Source: Ehretia macrophylla | Taxonomy: Eukaryota > Streptophyta > Magnoliopsida > Boraginales > Ehretiaceae | NCBI GenBank assembly: GCA_037974665.1 | Contig: CM075778.1 | Coordinates: forward strand, 14,435,001-14,499,000 | Direction: 5' to 3' | Length of the DNA stretch: 64,000 nt | Shown: positions 20,651-33,052 of the stretch, one piece after another | Layout of the letters: each line of letters opens with the position of its first letter | Position numbering within the stretch: position 1 is the first letter of the stretch | Position numbers and translations under genes: made by a program | Notes under the pieces: generated by a model | The model's input: only the letters and a program-made list of their open reading frames with translations | Database searches by the model: none | Told to the model about the DNA's origin: nothing

Positions 20651-21260
20651 TGTGACACCCAAGCTCGGGAATATATTTATTTTATTTATTTGCATATATT
20701 TGTTTGCATTAAATTTGCTTGTTTCTTGATATATGAATTGAAGTGTGTTTGCATTGCATCTAGAGCAAGTGGAATTAATGTTAATAGAAGTAGAATACAT
20801 AGACAATAATATGTAGATGCATTTTGTGGGCTTTAGTGGACCATAAGAAGATTTAATTGCTTTTGCGCCTAAGTGATCATAGTAACACATAATTAAAAGC
20901 CTATTATAGCCCAACTAGCAAAATATAATATAAAAATTAAGGAAAGATCTAGATAATTCAAGAGAGGGAGTCATGTGAGGGAGAGAAAAAAGAAAGAAAG
21001 AAGAAAAAAATTAGGGCTAGAGAATAAAAGAGGAAAAGAGGAAAAATAAGGAAGAAAAGTGGGAGATCAAGCCTTGCTATAGCTATTTTCATGCAATTCC
21101 TCAACTGTTAGGTGAAGGGTTCATGATTACGTGCATTTTTATTTGATAAAATGTTAGTAGTAAGCTTGTTGTGATGTAGTTAGTTGATGATTGTAGTTAT
21201 AAGAGCATGCAAAGGATTTTATAGTATATAAACCTTAAAGTACTAGCCTTATATTGCTTT
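20651..21260 (+). repeat. LTR S4, 5' fragment (chromoviral type)
   Basis: Begins TGTGACACCCAAGCTCGGG. A purine-rich leader (20970-21060) precedes a donor-like TTAG|GTGAAGGG (21111/21112), the same layout as the other plus LTRs. It breaks at the P1 start; its remainder is expected beyond 64000. Confidence 0.65.
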
Positions 21261-21275
21261 TGTGAGACCCCACAT
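21261..21275 (+). repeat. Probable first 15 bp of the P1 5' LTR
   Basis: TGTGAGACCCCACAT matches the start of the P1 3' LTR. The last five bases (CACAT) are the left TSD of M2. Confidence 0.4.
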
Positions 21276-23703
21276 TGTCACGCCCCAACTCGACCCCACC
21301 TACAATCAGTCAGGACGTAACGGAATTTCGACAGTATAACAAAAGTAATTAAGACACCGAGGCTCTAAACCAACCTCTCAGAACATCACACAACCAAACT
21401 CCACAACCATTCAATAATCAACTCCTCAATTAAGTTAACAACATACAACATAACCATATCATACAATAATCATTCTTAGTTATACGCCTCTGTTCCAACA
21501 TAATACCTTAACTTTAATATACAAAGCAAAATAGATTGAACCAACCTAGCAACCTAATCATAACAAAAGTAAGACTACTAAGTTAGCATCATTTAGTTCA
21601 TTATCTTTACTACAACTTATACAACATAAACTACAAAGTAATTAAAAGACAACTAGTTTAATATACGAAATAATAGAGTATACAACATCTCAAGCATCAA
21701 GGACAAGACTCTGGCACATAGCACTCGTCCACATACGGCACATTATCCTCTTCTGGAGGCACGTACCCGTAATCTTGCTCAAAGACACATGTAAGCATGC
21801 AATAATAGAGAGTGAGCTTTATATAAAACAAGCTCAGTGAGGATCCGATAGATCTCTAACAGTATTTACTATACTCCTTGGAAATGATCCTTTGAGCAGT
21901 AAACACACAATAAAACATCAATAACAATATAAACATATAACTATAATGACCAATCAATAAAGGATACTCTAGTTGGTGTAGCTCCAAACGCCATCACGAT
22001 CTCAACCGTTCTTCTTATAACTCCCCATTACTCACGCACCTAAGGTACCTAACTAGCCCCTCCCTCCATGACACCTCCGTTATGCGAGCTGAGGGTAGCC
22101 TCTGGTAGTCATGTCGTTATAACCCGACAGCCCGACGCTGCCCGAGAGGTAGCACACACATACCAAGACTCAGCAATAATAATAAAAATCACATCACAGG
22201 AGGACAACCTTTTCCGTTGACTATCTCCCGGTTCATCAATAATCAATCAATAATCATATTTTCATCAATATAACATCAAGTAATCAATTAAAACAACAAA
22301 CAACTAAGTTAGATGACAAAGTAGGCCATCCAACTTAACATGTGTTAAACACGTAATCTAACCCTAGTCTAACCATTAACAACTCACAATTCAATCACTC
22401 AAACACCACCCAATCATCTAAAGGCATAACTCAATATTTTAAAGAAAGACAACCTAAACTTCAAATAATCATATCTTACATTCTGCTAATCCAAACAACT
22501 CCAAATCAGTTTCTATCACTCACCTATTCGAACAACTACATTAGCCCTCTCGGAAACCAACCAAAACACATCAAAATCAAGCCCAACAACCCTAAAACCT
22601 CAATGCACCTAGACTGAAATTTCTGGATTTTCACACAAACATCGTAATCAAAAATTCGGCATTATAATAGTGGTACCACGTAATTAACAAACTTTTAGAA
22701 ATCGACGGCAATCGATTCTAACCATTACAACTCAAAATATTCAACAATTTGCCAAACTATCAACTTTAAATACCCAAAAATAAAAATTTATACTACAACG
22801 GTTCAAATCTTATAAGAATACATATAATCGAACCTTAGCATGCAGTGAGCAATAATATAACTTCAAATTAACATTCTAACGGTTCAATATTCAATTATAT
22901 GCAAAAACATAAAAAATGACTTTTGAGATCTAGAATTTTTCTCTCACCTTTGATGTGTTTTGAAGCTACAAAGATGCTCAATGGATGCTCAAGAGGTGGA
23001 ATCAAGCTTTGGTTGATGGAAATTGGCCTTTAATTGTAACTTCTAATGAAAATTTGCCTTTGAAAACTTGAAGAAAACCTTGGGTTTTCTCTCTAATGGC
23101 TCTCGGCCATGTAGGTGTAAAATGAGTGTGTTTTTGTGTTGTGCAAGTGTGTGTTGATGCATATTAAGTAAAGGTCAACAATTTAAAAGAAAGTCAATTA
23201 GTTTTATTTAGTCTTTTAATTCTATTTTTAATCTTTTAATTCTTTTCTTGACTATTTCTTGCTCAACTATTAAATTGACAACTAAATTAATTCTAGACAA
23301 TATATTTTAGGTGACAAATAGTGTTACATTAAAATAGTTTCACCCGAGTCGGCTTAACTCGTTTTCTTGCAAAAGAAAGTGTAAAAACCTTTAAAATTCC
23401 AAAACCGATTCCAAATACATTTTAATCAAACATTAATACCCGAGGACTAGGTTTTAAAATGTTTAAAACACCCCTGTAAAAATTTTAGCGGACAGGTGTT
23501 CAAAAATACTATTTACCAAAACCGATGATAAAATTTCTAATTCTGTTTTTTATGAAAATTTCATGAATGCACACTTAGCATGTATTAGGAGTATTAATCA
23601 CATATTTAGCACATTCTAAGTCATATAGCACATAAATAGGTCAATTCACACAAAATGAAGTAAAACACGCAAATCGGGATAAAACAAAATATGGGGTCTC
23701 ACA
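21276..23703 (-). repeat. 3' LTR of M2 (2428 bp)
   Basis: TGTCACGCC...GTCTCACA in plus sense. Carries the micro-ORF (21697-21798), conserved TATATAAA (21818-21825), the GGCAGCGTCGGGCT module (about 22100-22155) and a donor-like site (22948/22947). Confidence 0.92.
21697..21798 (-). CDS. LTR micro-ORF, copy in M2 3' LTR
   Basis: 33 codons, core YGYVPPEEDNV then PYVDECYVPESCP. Compared with M1/M3 it lacks three codons (an in-frame 9-nt indel after NV). Against M4 left LTR it has three synonymous changes and one replacement (Cys/Ser) over the last 25 codons. The acceptor-like CAG is CAT here. Confidence 0.5.
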   Translation of the reverse strand: MLTCVFEQDYGYVPPEEDNVPYVDECYVPESCP

Positions 23704-23729
23704 TTCTCCCCCCCCCCTCCCCCCTTAAA
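23704..23729 (-). other. Polypurine tract of M2
   Basis: A long G-rich run on the minus strand (plus strand C-tract broken by one T) abutting the LTR, longer than in M3 or M4. Confidence 0.85.
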
Positions 23730-23750
23730 GAAATTTTGTCCCCGAAATTC
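23730..23750 (-). other. Hairpin next to the M2 PPT
   Basis: GAATTTCG-GGGA-CAAAATTTC, the same position as in M1, M3, M4, P1 and P2; one pair is mismatched. Confidence 0.4.
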
Positions 23751-23782
23751 TTACTTGCTGAACGGAAAAGATCTGGGTATTA

Positions 23783-24964
23783 CTACTGCATCTGATCTCG
23801 CCTATCCCAAGTAGCCTCTTCAATACCGTGATGCTTCCACAACACCTTAACCATCGGAATCTTCTTCGACCTCAACTCTTGTTCCATCTGATCAAGAATA
23901 TGAATCGGTCGCTCGTTATAAGTCAGATTCTCACGAAGCTGTAACGGCTCTGGCTTGAGAATATGATAAGGATCCGGATTATACTTCCGCAAATTGAACA
24001 CGTGAAATACATCGTGGACATTAGAAAAATTCTCTGGTAAAGCCAACCGATATGCTAACTTACCAACTCTGCCAGTAATCTCAAACGGCCCTACAAACCT
24101 TGGACTCAGCTTACCACATTTACCATAACGAGCAAACCCCTTACGAGGAGACAATTTCAAGAAAACCCGATCTCCGACTGTAAACTCCAAATCCCAACGA
24201 CGCTTATCAGCATAACTCTTGAATCTACTCTGCACCGTAAGCATTCTCTGCCTGATCAACTGAACATTCTCAATATTCTCTAGAAGCTCTGGCATAATAG
24301 TCAGATCAATAGTCTTCATCTCCCCTACTTCATCCCAATACAAAGATGAACGATACTTATGGCCGTAAAGAGCTGCAAAATGTGCCATCCCAATAGTAGC
24401 TTGATAACTATTGTTATTGGCAAACTCGGCAAGTGGTAGATGTTTTTCCCAGTTCTTCCCGAAGTCCAGAAGACAAGCCCTGAGCATATCTTCCAGAATC
24501 TGAATAGTCCTCTCAGACTGACCGTCAGTCTGCGGATGATACGCTGCATTGAAATTAAGCTGAGTACCCAAAGTCTTATGAAGTTTCTCCCACAAGCGAG
24601 AAGTAAATCGAGGATCTCGATTCGAGACAATACTAGATGGAATCCCGTGAAGTCTAACAATCTGATCTAAATAAAGATCCGTCAACTTTGTAACTTGATC
24701 TCCCATCCGCATCGAAATAAAATGAGTCGTCTTCGTCAAACGATCCACGACAACCCAAACTGCATCATTACCTCTCGATGTTCTAGGCAAACCAGTAATG
24801 AAGTCCATCACAATATGCTCCCATTTCCACTGTGGTATAGCCAACGGCTGAAGCAAACCTGCAGGTCGTTGATGTTCAGCTTTCACTCGCTGACAAGTCA
24901 AACATCTAGATACAAACTGAGCAACTTCCCTCTTCATGTTATTCCACCAATAATGTTGCTTCAA
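23783..24964 (-). pseudogene. M2 integrase with chromodomain-like tail
   Basis: 393-codon open stretch. The zinc-binding end keeps the second CxxC (CLTCQRVKAEHQ); the His part is in the broken upstream frame. The core has DFITGLPR (first Asp) and YHPQTDGQSE (Glu), but the middle motif reads SNRDPRF where M3 and M4 have SDRDPRF/SDRDPQF, so the second catalytic Asp is Asn. A GPY/F-like FVGPFEITGRVGKLAYRL follows, then the chromodomain-like VKVLWKHHGIEEATW. It ends at QMQ. Intact frame, probably inactive enzyme. Confidence 0.88.
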
Positions 24965-25249
24965 ATCCCATTACATCTTGTTTCCACCAGGATAAATAGT
25001 ATACTTAGAATTATGAGCCTCCTCCAGAATACCTCGCCTCAAACTCGGTTCATCAGGAACACAAACCCTGTTCCGAAACCAAAGAATACCATCCTTGTGC
25101 ACTTTGAAGTCAGTCTGATCATCCGTGATCTAATCCTTGATCTTCTGAAGTTTAACATCAAGCTGTTGAGCTTCTCTGATCTGAGACAGCAATAAAGGCT
25201 GAATACGGAGATGTGAACACATCACCCTAACTTGAGTCAACTCCGGTCT

Positions 25250-25714
25250 TCAATAAGTGAATTCTTCAAGAACCTCCCACTTCTTGACAGCCAAACAAAA
25301 AATACTCGCCTTACGGCTAAAAGCATCTGCTACAACATTTTCCTTCCCAGGCAGATAACTGATAGAACAATTATAATCTCCAAGAAGTTCCATCCACCTC
25401 CATTGACGCATATTCAACTCCTTCTGTGAGAATAAATACTTAAGACTCTTATGATCAGTGAAAATCTCGAACTTACTATCCCACAGATAATGACGCCACT
25501 TTGTCAGTGAGAAAACAACAACTGCCAACTCAAAATCATGAGTCGGATAATTCACCTCATATGGTTTCAACTTCCTAGAAGCATAGGCAATAACCCGACC
25601 ATTCTGCATAAGTACACATCCCAAGCCCTCCTTGGATGCATCACTGTAGATAAACATATTATCGGTCCCATCTGGTAGAGCAAGTACTGGAGCGGTAGTC
25701 AATCTCTTTTTCAA
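25250..25714 (-). pseudogene. M2 RNase H segment
   Basis: 154 codons: [18 protein letters not shown] (first catalytic Asp region), [25 protein letters not shown] and ADAFSRK, the usual Ty3/gypsy RNase H signatures. Broken from RT by a stop near 25718 and from integrase by stops between 24965 and 25249. Confidence 0.85.
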
Positions 25715-26008
25715 CTCCTAAAACCCACTCTCACATTTCTCATCCCAAACAAAACTAGTCTGTTTCTGAGTTAACTTAGAAAGTGGCCCGACAATCTTAG
25801 AAAAGTCCTTGACAAACCTACAATAGTAACCCGCCAAGCCAAGAAAGCCAAGAACTTTCGAAACATTCTCTGGCCATTTCTAACACATTACCGCTTCAAT
25901 CTTAGTGGGATCTACAGAAATACCACTCTCTGTGATAATATGACCAAGAAAATATATGCATTGTAGCCAAAATTCACATTTACTGAACTTTGCAAACAAC
26001 TGATGCTC

Positions 26009-26507
26009 CTACAGCTTCTGTAAGACAAGCCGTAGATGTTGTTCGTGCTCCGATTCAGACTTAGAATAAACCAAGATATCATCAATAAAGATCACCATGA
26101 ACTGGTCCAAGTACGGCTGAAAAACCCGATGCATAAGATCTATAAATGCTGCCGGTGCATTAGTTAATCCAAAGGGTATAACTACAAACTCATAATGCCA
26201 GTACCGAGTCCTGAAGGCAGACTTTGGAACATCCTCCGTGAGAATCCGAAGCTGATAATACCCCTGCCTCAAGTCAAACTTAGAGTAGACTTTGGCTCCC
26301 TGGCTCGTCAATCAATGGTAAAGGATATTTATTCTTGATGGTCACTTGATTCAAACCACGATAGTCAATGCATAATCTCAAGGTACCATATTTTTTCTTC
26401 ACAAATAAAATAGGAGCTCCCCAAGGTGAAGAACTCTGTTGAATGAAACCCTTCTCTATTAACTCCTGCAACTGAGTCTTCAGCTCCTTCAACTGAGCTG
26501 GTGCCAT
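26009..26507 (-). pseudogene. M2 reverse transcriptase, N-terminal and palm
   Basis: Two overlapping frames (26280-26507 and 26009-26311) make one [40 protein letters not shown] and FIDDILVYS with both catalytic Asp present. About 21 bp encoding the FDQLQ region are missing at 26300, causing the shift. The thumb and connection continue with stops over 25730-26008. Confidence 0.88.
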
Positions 26508-26645
26508 CCGGTACGCTGATTTAGAGATAGGTTAAGTACCGGGAATAAGATTGATCACAAACTCCACATCTCTTTCTGGCGGTAACCCTGGCAACTCCTC
26601 GGGAAATACATTGGGATATTCCCAAATAATAGGTACTTCCTTCAG

Positions 26646-27341
26646 CTATAGCTTATCAGATGGTTTATTGATCAAATAAGCTAGATAACCCGAACACCTC
26701 TTACTCACCAACTTAACGGCTTTAGTTGCTGAGATAACAAAACTCGTCTTAGCACCCCGGTTCCCTACTACCTCAACTACTGGCTGATCTGGCAAACGAA
26801 ACTGTACTATCTTTGTTCTACAGTTCAACTGGGCATCATACTTAGAAAGTCAATCCATACCCAAGATAACATCATACCCCCGGATAGGTAATAAGATAAG
26901 GTCCGAAGGAAAATTATACCCCTTAACATGTATTTTACAATCCTTACATACTAAGCCAGTCACATACTTATCAGTCAAAGAGGTACTAATCTCAACTACA
27001 TAAGGCAATCTTTCAGGTTGCACATTAACAAGTTGCACACAAGCAGGAGTAATGAAAGAATGCGTTGCACCAGAATCAATCAACACTTTAACAAGTTGAT
27101 CAAGTATAAGGAAGTTACCTTCCACAACTGCAGTCTCCTCAAGCATCTCCTCCAAGTTAACTGCGTAGGCCCGAGCCTGAACCCGCTGCTGCTGAGGTGC
27201 ACCACTAGTAGGTCGACCTTGATAACCTTGGGTCGCTGCTCGACTCTCAGTCCTCAGATATCTAGGGCAATCCCTCACCCTATGTTGATTGCTGCCGCAA
27301 CCCAAACACATCCATGTATTCACCCTGCAGTCGGCGTCCAC
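26646..27341 (-). pseudogene. M2 gag zinc knuckle and aspartic protease
   Basis: 26850-27341 carries the second CCHC knuckle (CLGCGSNQHRVRDC), the first being broken by a stop near 27348, then the protease motif LIDSGATHSFI with the Asp-Ser-Gly triad intact, and ILGMD. 26646-26828 continues the protease-RT linker. Stops at 26646 and around 26849 break the frame. Confidence 0.85.
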
Positions 27342-27806
27342 ATGGCCCTAGCGCTTGCAGTAAGTATACTACGGTGATGATGTACTGACACTGCCCCTAG
27401 AAGAACAAAAAGCTGAAGAAGCAGCTGTACCAGCCTGTTGCTGATGTCTCACAACACTAGGCCTATATTGACCCTAAGACTGGGTTGGCCTAAACTAGGA
27501 CTGAACCTGATAGGACCCCTGCTGAAACTATGGCCGGTAATAATTCTGCTGACTCTGCGGTCTGAAAGAACCCTACTGTACTGCAGGCCTATAACCATCC
27601 TGTTGTACCGAAGGTCTATACATGCCTGGCTGACCCTGCAGCTGAAAGGGCCTCTTGCTAGGCTAACTATACACAATATGTTCCCCCTTTCTCTTCTCTA
27701 ACCTAGAAGCTGCATCAAAGGCCTCAGTAAATATATCATACTGATTCACGGCCATCACATCCTAAATCTCGGGCCTCAAACCCAACACAAACCTACGAGT
27801 CTTGCG

Positions 27807-28417
27807 CTACTCGTCAACCACAAACTCCGGTGTATACGGGGACAACCTAGTAAAAGTAGCCTCATACTGTGCCACTGAAGCATCTCCCTGAACTATGGAC
27901 AGAAACTCGGCCTTTCCCGTGCAATCCTCGGGACATACTTCACCCGGAAAGCTCTCAAAAAGGTATCCCAGACATACGGAATACCCTGGGTCTCCCAACT
28001 AGATTTTACCGTGCGCCACCACTCCTCTGCCTCATCATCAAATAAATAAATGGCAAAAGTGACCTTTCTTTCATCAGTATAATCCATAGGGTCAAATATT
28101 TTCTCCACTTTACTAATCCATGCCTCAGTTTTCCGATCATTTGGTTCACCATGAAACCTCGGTGGATAGTACCCCAAGAACTCCTTCTGTGTACCACGCC
28201 CGTGGTATCCACCCTGTACATTCAGTAGCTATGCCTGCAAAGTCTGAGCTTGGGCAGCTTGCCCTGCTAGCAACTGGGCCTGACCGGCCATAACCTTAGC
28301 TATCCTATCCATAGCTGTACCGAAATGATTATTATCCCTTTCTCGGCCCAGTGCCGCATTACCCGGAATCTTATCAATTGCTTCGGGCCTACCTCTCATT
28401 CTCGGTCTACCAGTCAT
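27807..28417 (-). pseudogene. M2 gag, N-terminus and core
   Basis: Start ATG at 28417 (MTGRPRMRGRPE) in a 63-codon stretch to a stop at 28229. The core follows (28177 down) with FDDEAEEWWRTV, YVWDTFLRAFRVKYVPR and, after a frameshift near 27915, LVQ-type QGDASVAQYEATFTRLS, the retrotransposon gag domain pattern. Gag C-terminal Gln/Tyr-rich linker to about 27380 is riddled with stops. Confidence 0.87.
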
Positions 28418-28691
28418 TCTACTAAACAAAGAGTTAGTATAGGTTATAGCATGTAAACAGGGTATAGACAATTATTAGCAACTAAACAACAATTCACATA
28501 AACACATCAATCACTTAAGTATCAATCACAAAAACAAATTGATCACATAATCACATAAGCACTAAATCACATAATCACTTAATCATTTAATCATATTAAC
28601 ACATAGTTCACTTTTCTTTCATTTCATACATACTTTCATGCTAAGACCATTACCCACATTCCGAGAATACCCCGGCTGACAGCTAACATGT

Positions 28692-28703
28692 GCTCTGATA
28701 CTA
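28692..28703 (-). other. Primer binding site of M2, one mismatch
   Basis: Minus strand TAGTATCAGAGC, TGGTATCAGAGC in the other minus elements. Confidence 0.8.
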
Positions 28704-28709
28704 CTTAAA

Positions 28710-30176
28710 TGTCAATCCCCAACTCGACCCCACCTACAATCAATTAGGACGCAATGGAATTTCGCCAGTATAACGACAGTAATTAAGACACCGAGGCTCT
28801 AAACCAACCTCTCAGAACATCACACAACCAAACTCCACAACCATTCAACAATCAACTCCTCAATTAAGTTAACAACATACAACATAACCATATCATACAA
28901 TAATCATTCTTAGTTATACGCCTCCGTTCCAACATAATACCTTAACTTTAATATACAAAGCAAAATAGATTGAACCAACCTAGCAACCTAATCATAACAA
29001 AAGTAAGACTACTAAGTTAGCATCATTTAGTTCATTATCTTTACTACAACTTATACATCATAAACTACAAAGTAATTAAAAGACAACTAGTTTAATATAC
29101 GAAATAATAGAGTATACAACATCTCAAGCATCAAGGACAAGACTCTGGCACATAGGACTCGTTTACATATGGCACATTATCCTCTTCTGGAGGCACGTAC
29201 CCGTAATCTTGCTCAAAGACACATGTAAGCATGCAATAATAGAGAGTGAGCTTATATAAAACAAGCTCAGTGAGGATCCGATAGATCTCTAACAGTATTT
29301 ACTATACTCCTTGGAAATGATCCTTTGAGCAGTAAACACACAATAAAACATTAATAACAATATAAACATATAACTATAATGACCAATCAATAAAGGATAC
29401 TCTAGTTAGAGTAGCTCCAAACGCCATCACGATCTCAACCGTTCTTCTTATAACTCCCCATTACTCACGCACCTGAGGTACCTCACTAGCCCCTCCTTCC
29501 ATGACACCTCCGTCATGCGAGCTGGGGGTAGCCTCTAGTAGTCATGCCGTTATCAACCCGACAACCCGATGCTGCCCGAGAGGTGGCACACACATACCAA
29601 GACTCAGCAATAATAATAAACATCACATCACATGAGGACAACCTTTTCCATTGACTATCTCCCGGTTCATCAATTATCAATCAATAATCATATTTTCATC
29701 AATATAACTTCAAGTAATCAATTAAAACAACAAACAACTAAGTTAGATGACAAAGTAGGCCATCCAACTTAACATGCGTTAAACACATAATCTAACCCTA
29801 GTCTAACCATTAACAACTCACAATTCAATCACTCAAATACCACCCAATCATCTAAAGGCATAACTCAACATTTTAAAGAAAGACAACCTAAACTTCAAAT
29901 AATCATATCTTGCATTCTACTAATCCAAACAACTCCAAATCAGTTTCTATCACTCACCCATTCGAACAACTACATTAGTCCTCTCGGAAACCAACCAAAA
30001 CACATCAAAATCAAGCCCAATAACCCTAAAACCTCAATGTACCTAGGCTGAAATTTCTGAATTTTCACACAAACATCGCAATTAAAAATTCGGCATTATA
30101 ACAGCGCTACCATGTAATTAACAAACTTTTAAAAATCGACGGCAATCGATTCCAACCATTACAACACAAAATATCA
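28710..30176 (-). repeat. 5' LTR of M2, truncated
   Basis: Aligns to the 3' LTR until about 30176 (ACACAAAATAT), where unrelated sequence starts. About 0.96 kb including the donor and core promoter candidate is gone. It keeps the micro-ORF (29131-29232). Confidence 0.88.
29131..29232 (-). CDS. LTR micro-ORF, copy in M2 5' LTR
   Basis: 33 codons, core YGYVPPEEDNV, tail PYVNESYVPESCP (one Asp to Asn). TATATAAG upstream at 29251-29258. Confidence 0.48.
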   Translation of the reverse strand: MLTCVFEQDYGYVPPEEDNVPYVNESYVPESCP

Positions 30177-30523
30177 CCAAGGCTTGGAATTAGAATAGAA
30201 GAGAAGATCAATCGTGACTTCCCTTTCATAGCAGCGGATTTCTTCTTCCATTGGTGTGGAGCTCTCAGCTAAGGCAAGCATGGAGGAGTGGTGTCCACTC
30301 ATTGTAGCCATCGTGTGGTGAGCATCATTGTAGTGTTAAGTTTTGACACCAACAGTTTAAGGTAATAAATCGTCTACAAAATCTTAAACTGCGTTTTATA
30401 CATGTATGCCTGCTTGTTTATACGTATTTGCTTGGTTATCAGTTCTTGATTGCTTCCACTACACTAGATTAAGTTTTTGATGACTAAATCACTAGTAATC
30501 TAGGCTATAGAATCCTGGATAAT
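30177..30523 (+). other. Unassigned sequence between the M2 break and P1 gag
   Basis: No ORF and no match elsewhere in the window. It could be P1 internal sequence or a scrap left by the deletion that removed the P1 5' LTR. Confidence 0.3.
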
Positions 30524-30676
30524 AACCAACATGATGAAGGTACTCGGAGTCAAGGCCAGAATCAAGAAGGACTAGTTGCTGATAGACCACAACTGAGTGC
30601 TACAGCTACAATCACCCAGTCAGCTCATGGTTCGTTTGGAGGTGCAGCCATTTCTCAGAATGTTGTATGTACTTAT
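30524..30676 (+). pseudogene. P1 gag C-terminal part, before M3
   Basis: 51 codons in frame (NQHDEGTRSQGQ...AAISQNVV) running into CTY, the start of a CCHC knuckle; M3 interrupts after codon Tyr. With the second TSD copy removed the frame continues at 40383. Confidence 0.8.
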
Positions 30677-33015
30677 TGTCACGCCGTAACTCGACCCCAC
30701 CTACGATCAGTCAGGAAGCAACGTAATTTCAGCAGTATAACGACAGTAAATAGGATACCGATGCTCTAAACCAACCTCAATAGACATCATACATCAACTC
30801 CACAAACCATACAACAAACAACTCCTCAATAAAATAACAACATACATCATAACCATATTTACAATAAACATTCCTCGTTATACGCCTCCATTCCAATATA
30901 ATACATGAACCTTTAATATACATTACCAAGAACATATTGAGCCAATCTAGCAACCTAACCATAAACAAAAGAAAGGCTACTAAGACAGCATCAACTAATT
31001 CATTAACTTTTCAACATCTTATACATATAAACTACAAAACATATAAAAATCTACTAATTTAATTTACAAGATAGGAAAACAGTACAACATCAAGGATAAG
31101 TCTCCGGAACATAAGACTCATCCACATAAGGCACATTTTCCACATTCTCCTCTTCAGGAGGCACGTACCCATAATCCTGCGAAAGTACACCTGTAGGCAT
31201 GCAATAATAAAGAGTGAGCTTAGCAAGGATCCGATAGATCTCTACAGTATACACTATGCTCCTTGAATTTAATCCTTTGAGTAAGTAAACACACAATAAC
31301 ATCAATAATACTATCGTCACATAATCTATAATGACCATTCAATAAGGATACACTAGTTGGTGTAGCTCCAATCACCATCACGATCATAACAGCCTTCTTA
31401 TGACTCCCATAAACTCACGCACCCGAGGTACCCCAATAACCTCTCCCTCCATGACACCTCCGTCATGCGAGCTGGAGGCAGTCTCTGGTAGTCATGCCGT
31501 TATCAACCCGACAGCCCGATGCTGCCTGAGAGGTGGCACACACATACCAAAGACTCAACAATAATAATAAACATCAATCATTCACAGGAGGACAGTCTAG
31601 CAGAACTGCCTACCTCCCGACATCAATCATCAATCAATAATCATCAATCATCATCAATAATCATATTATCATCATCAATAATCATATTATCATCATAATA
31701 ACATCAATTAATCAATTTAACAACAAATAACTAAGTTAGATGACAAAGGAGGCCATCCAACTGAACATGCATTAAACACACAATCAAACCCTAGTTTACC
31801 CATCAACAACTCACAATTTAATCACTCAAACCACACCCGATCAACTAAGGCTCAAATCAATAATTTAAAGAAAGATAACCTAAACTTCAAATAATCATAT
31901 CTTACAATCTACTAATCCAAACAACCCCAAATCAGTTTCAAACACTCACCCATTCGATCAACTACATTATCCCTCTCGGAAACCAACCAAGACACCTCAA
32001 AATCAAGCCCAACAACCCTAAAACCTCAAGGCACCTAGGCTGAAATTTCTGGATTTTTACCCAAACATCGTAATCGAAAATTCGGCATTATAACGGCGTT
32101 ATCACATAATTAACAAACTTTTAGAAATCGACGGCAATCGATTCCAACCACAACAACTCAAAATAATCCTCAAAAAGCCATTCTATCAACTTTAAATACC
32201 CGAAAATAAATAATTTAATGAGTTTTGAGATCCAGAATTTTTCTCTCACCTTTGATGCGATAAAAGCCTAGGAATGCGTGCAATGCGTTCCCAACAAACG
32301 GAATCCAACTCGGCACAAATTTCTACGGACAAAAACTAGGTTTTTCTTTGAAAAATTGCTTTGAAAACCTTGAAAACTCTTTTCTCTTTTCTCTCTTCTT
32401 CCTCTCGGCAATGTGTGTGTAAATAAAGGTGTTTTTGTGCTTTGCTTGTGTGTGTTGGTGATATATGCATGAAAGTCAACATTTAATGAAAGTCAAAGTT
32501 GATTTAACTTAGTATTTTTAGTGTTTTCTTGACTTTAAATGCATTTTATTGATCACCAAAGTTCAAAACAATTATTCAACACCCAAGATAGCTCAAGTGG
32601 GTTATTTTTAGGTGACAAGAAGTTTTACAATCGAACAATTTCACCCGAGTCGACTTAAAACTCGATTTTCGCAAAAGTCGGTGTAAAAACCCTAATAAAT
32701 TCTTAAGCCGATTTTAAAATTGTTTTAATCAAACACAGGTCTATTAAAGTCCGTGGACTAGGTCTAGAAGGGTTAAAAAGACCAGTTTCAAAATTTTAGC
32801 GGACGTGTTAAGAAAATTCTATTCACTGAAAATCGACGATAAAATTTCTGACTCCGCTTTTTATGAAAATCTCATAAATGCACATTTAGCATGTTCTAGG
32901 AGTATTGATACTAAAATTACCACATTCTAAGTCACATAACACATAGACAGGTTAATTCATGCAAAACGAGATAAAGCATGCAAAACGAGATAAGATAGAA
33001 AAGTGGAGTTTCACA
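30677..33015 (-). repeat. 3' LTR of M3 (2339 bp)
   Basis: Pairs with 38016-40377. A short deletion near 31220 removes the conserved TATATAAG present in the partner. Donor-like site 32250/32249. Confidence 0.94.
31090..31200 (-). CDS. LTR micro-ORF, copy in M3 3' LTR
   Basis: 36 codons, core YGYVPPEEENV, tail PYVDESYVPETYP. Against M1 it shows seven synonymous third-base changes and one replacement (Ser/Thr) over the last 28 codons. The deletion upstream leaves the frame open further, to an ATG at 31338 (82 codons), a secondary effect in this copy only. Confidence 0.52.
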   Translation of the reverse strand: MPTGVLSQDYGYVPPEEENVENVPYVDESYVPETYP

Positions 33016-33029
33016 TTCTTCCCCCCTTA
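33016..33029 (-). other. Polypurine tract of M3
   Basis: Minus strand TAAGGGGGGAAGAA abutting the LTR. Confidence 0.88.
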
Positions 33030-33031
33030 AA

Positions 33032-33052
33032 GAAATTTCGCCCTCGAAATTC
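33032..33052 (-). other. Hairpin next to the M3 PPT
   Basis: GAATTTCG-AGGG-CGAAATTTC, overlapping the pol 3' end. Confidence 0.5.

Larger units (their letters stand above)
21276..30176 (-). mobile_element. M2: near-complete Tekay/Del-like element with truncated 5' LTR
   Basis: Minus strand: 5' LTR (28710-30176, truncated), PBS, gag-pol pseudogene (28417 down to 23783), PPT, 3' LTR (21276-23703). The right end was lost at 30176, so no right TSD. Confidence 0.9.

Noticed and set aside
24695-25195. 166-codon plus ORF opposite M2 integrase (also 34024-34497 in M3)
   Set aside because: Antisense shadows of conserved integrase sequence; no independent motif.
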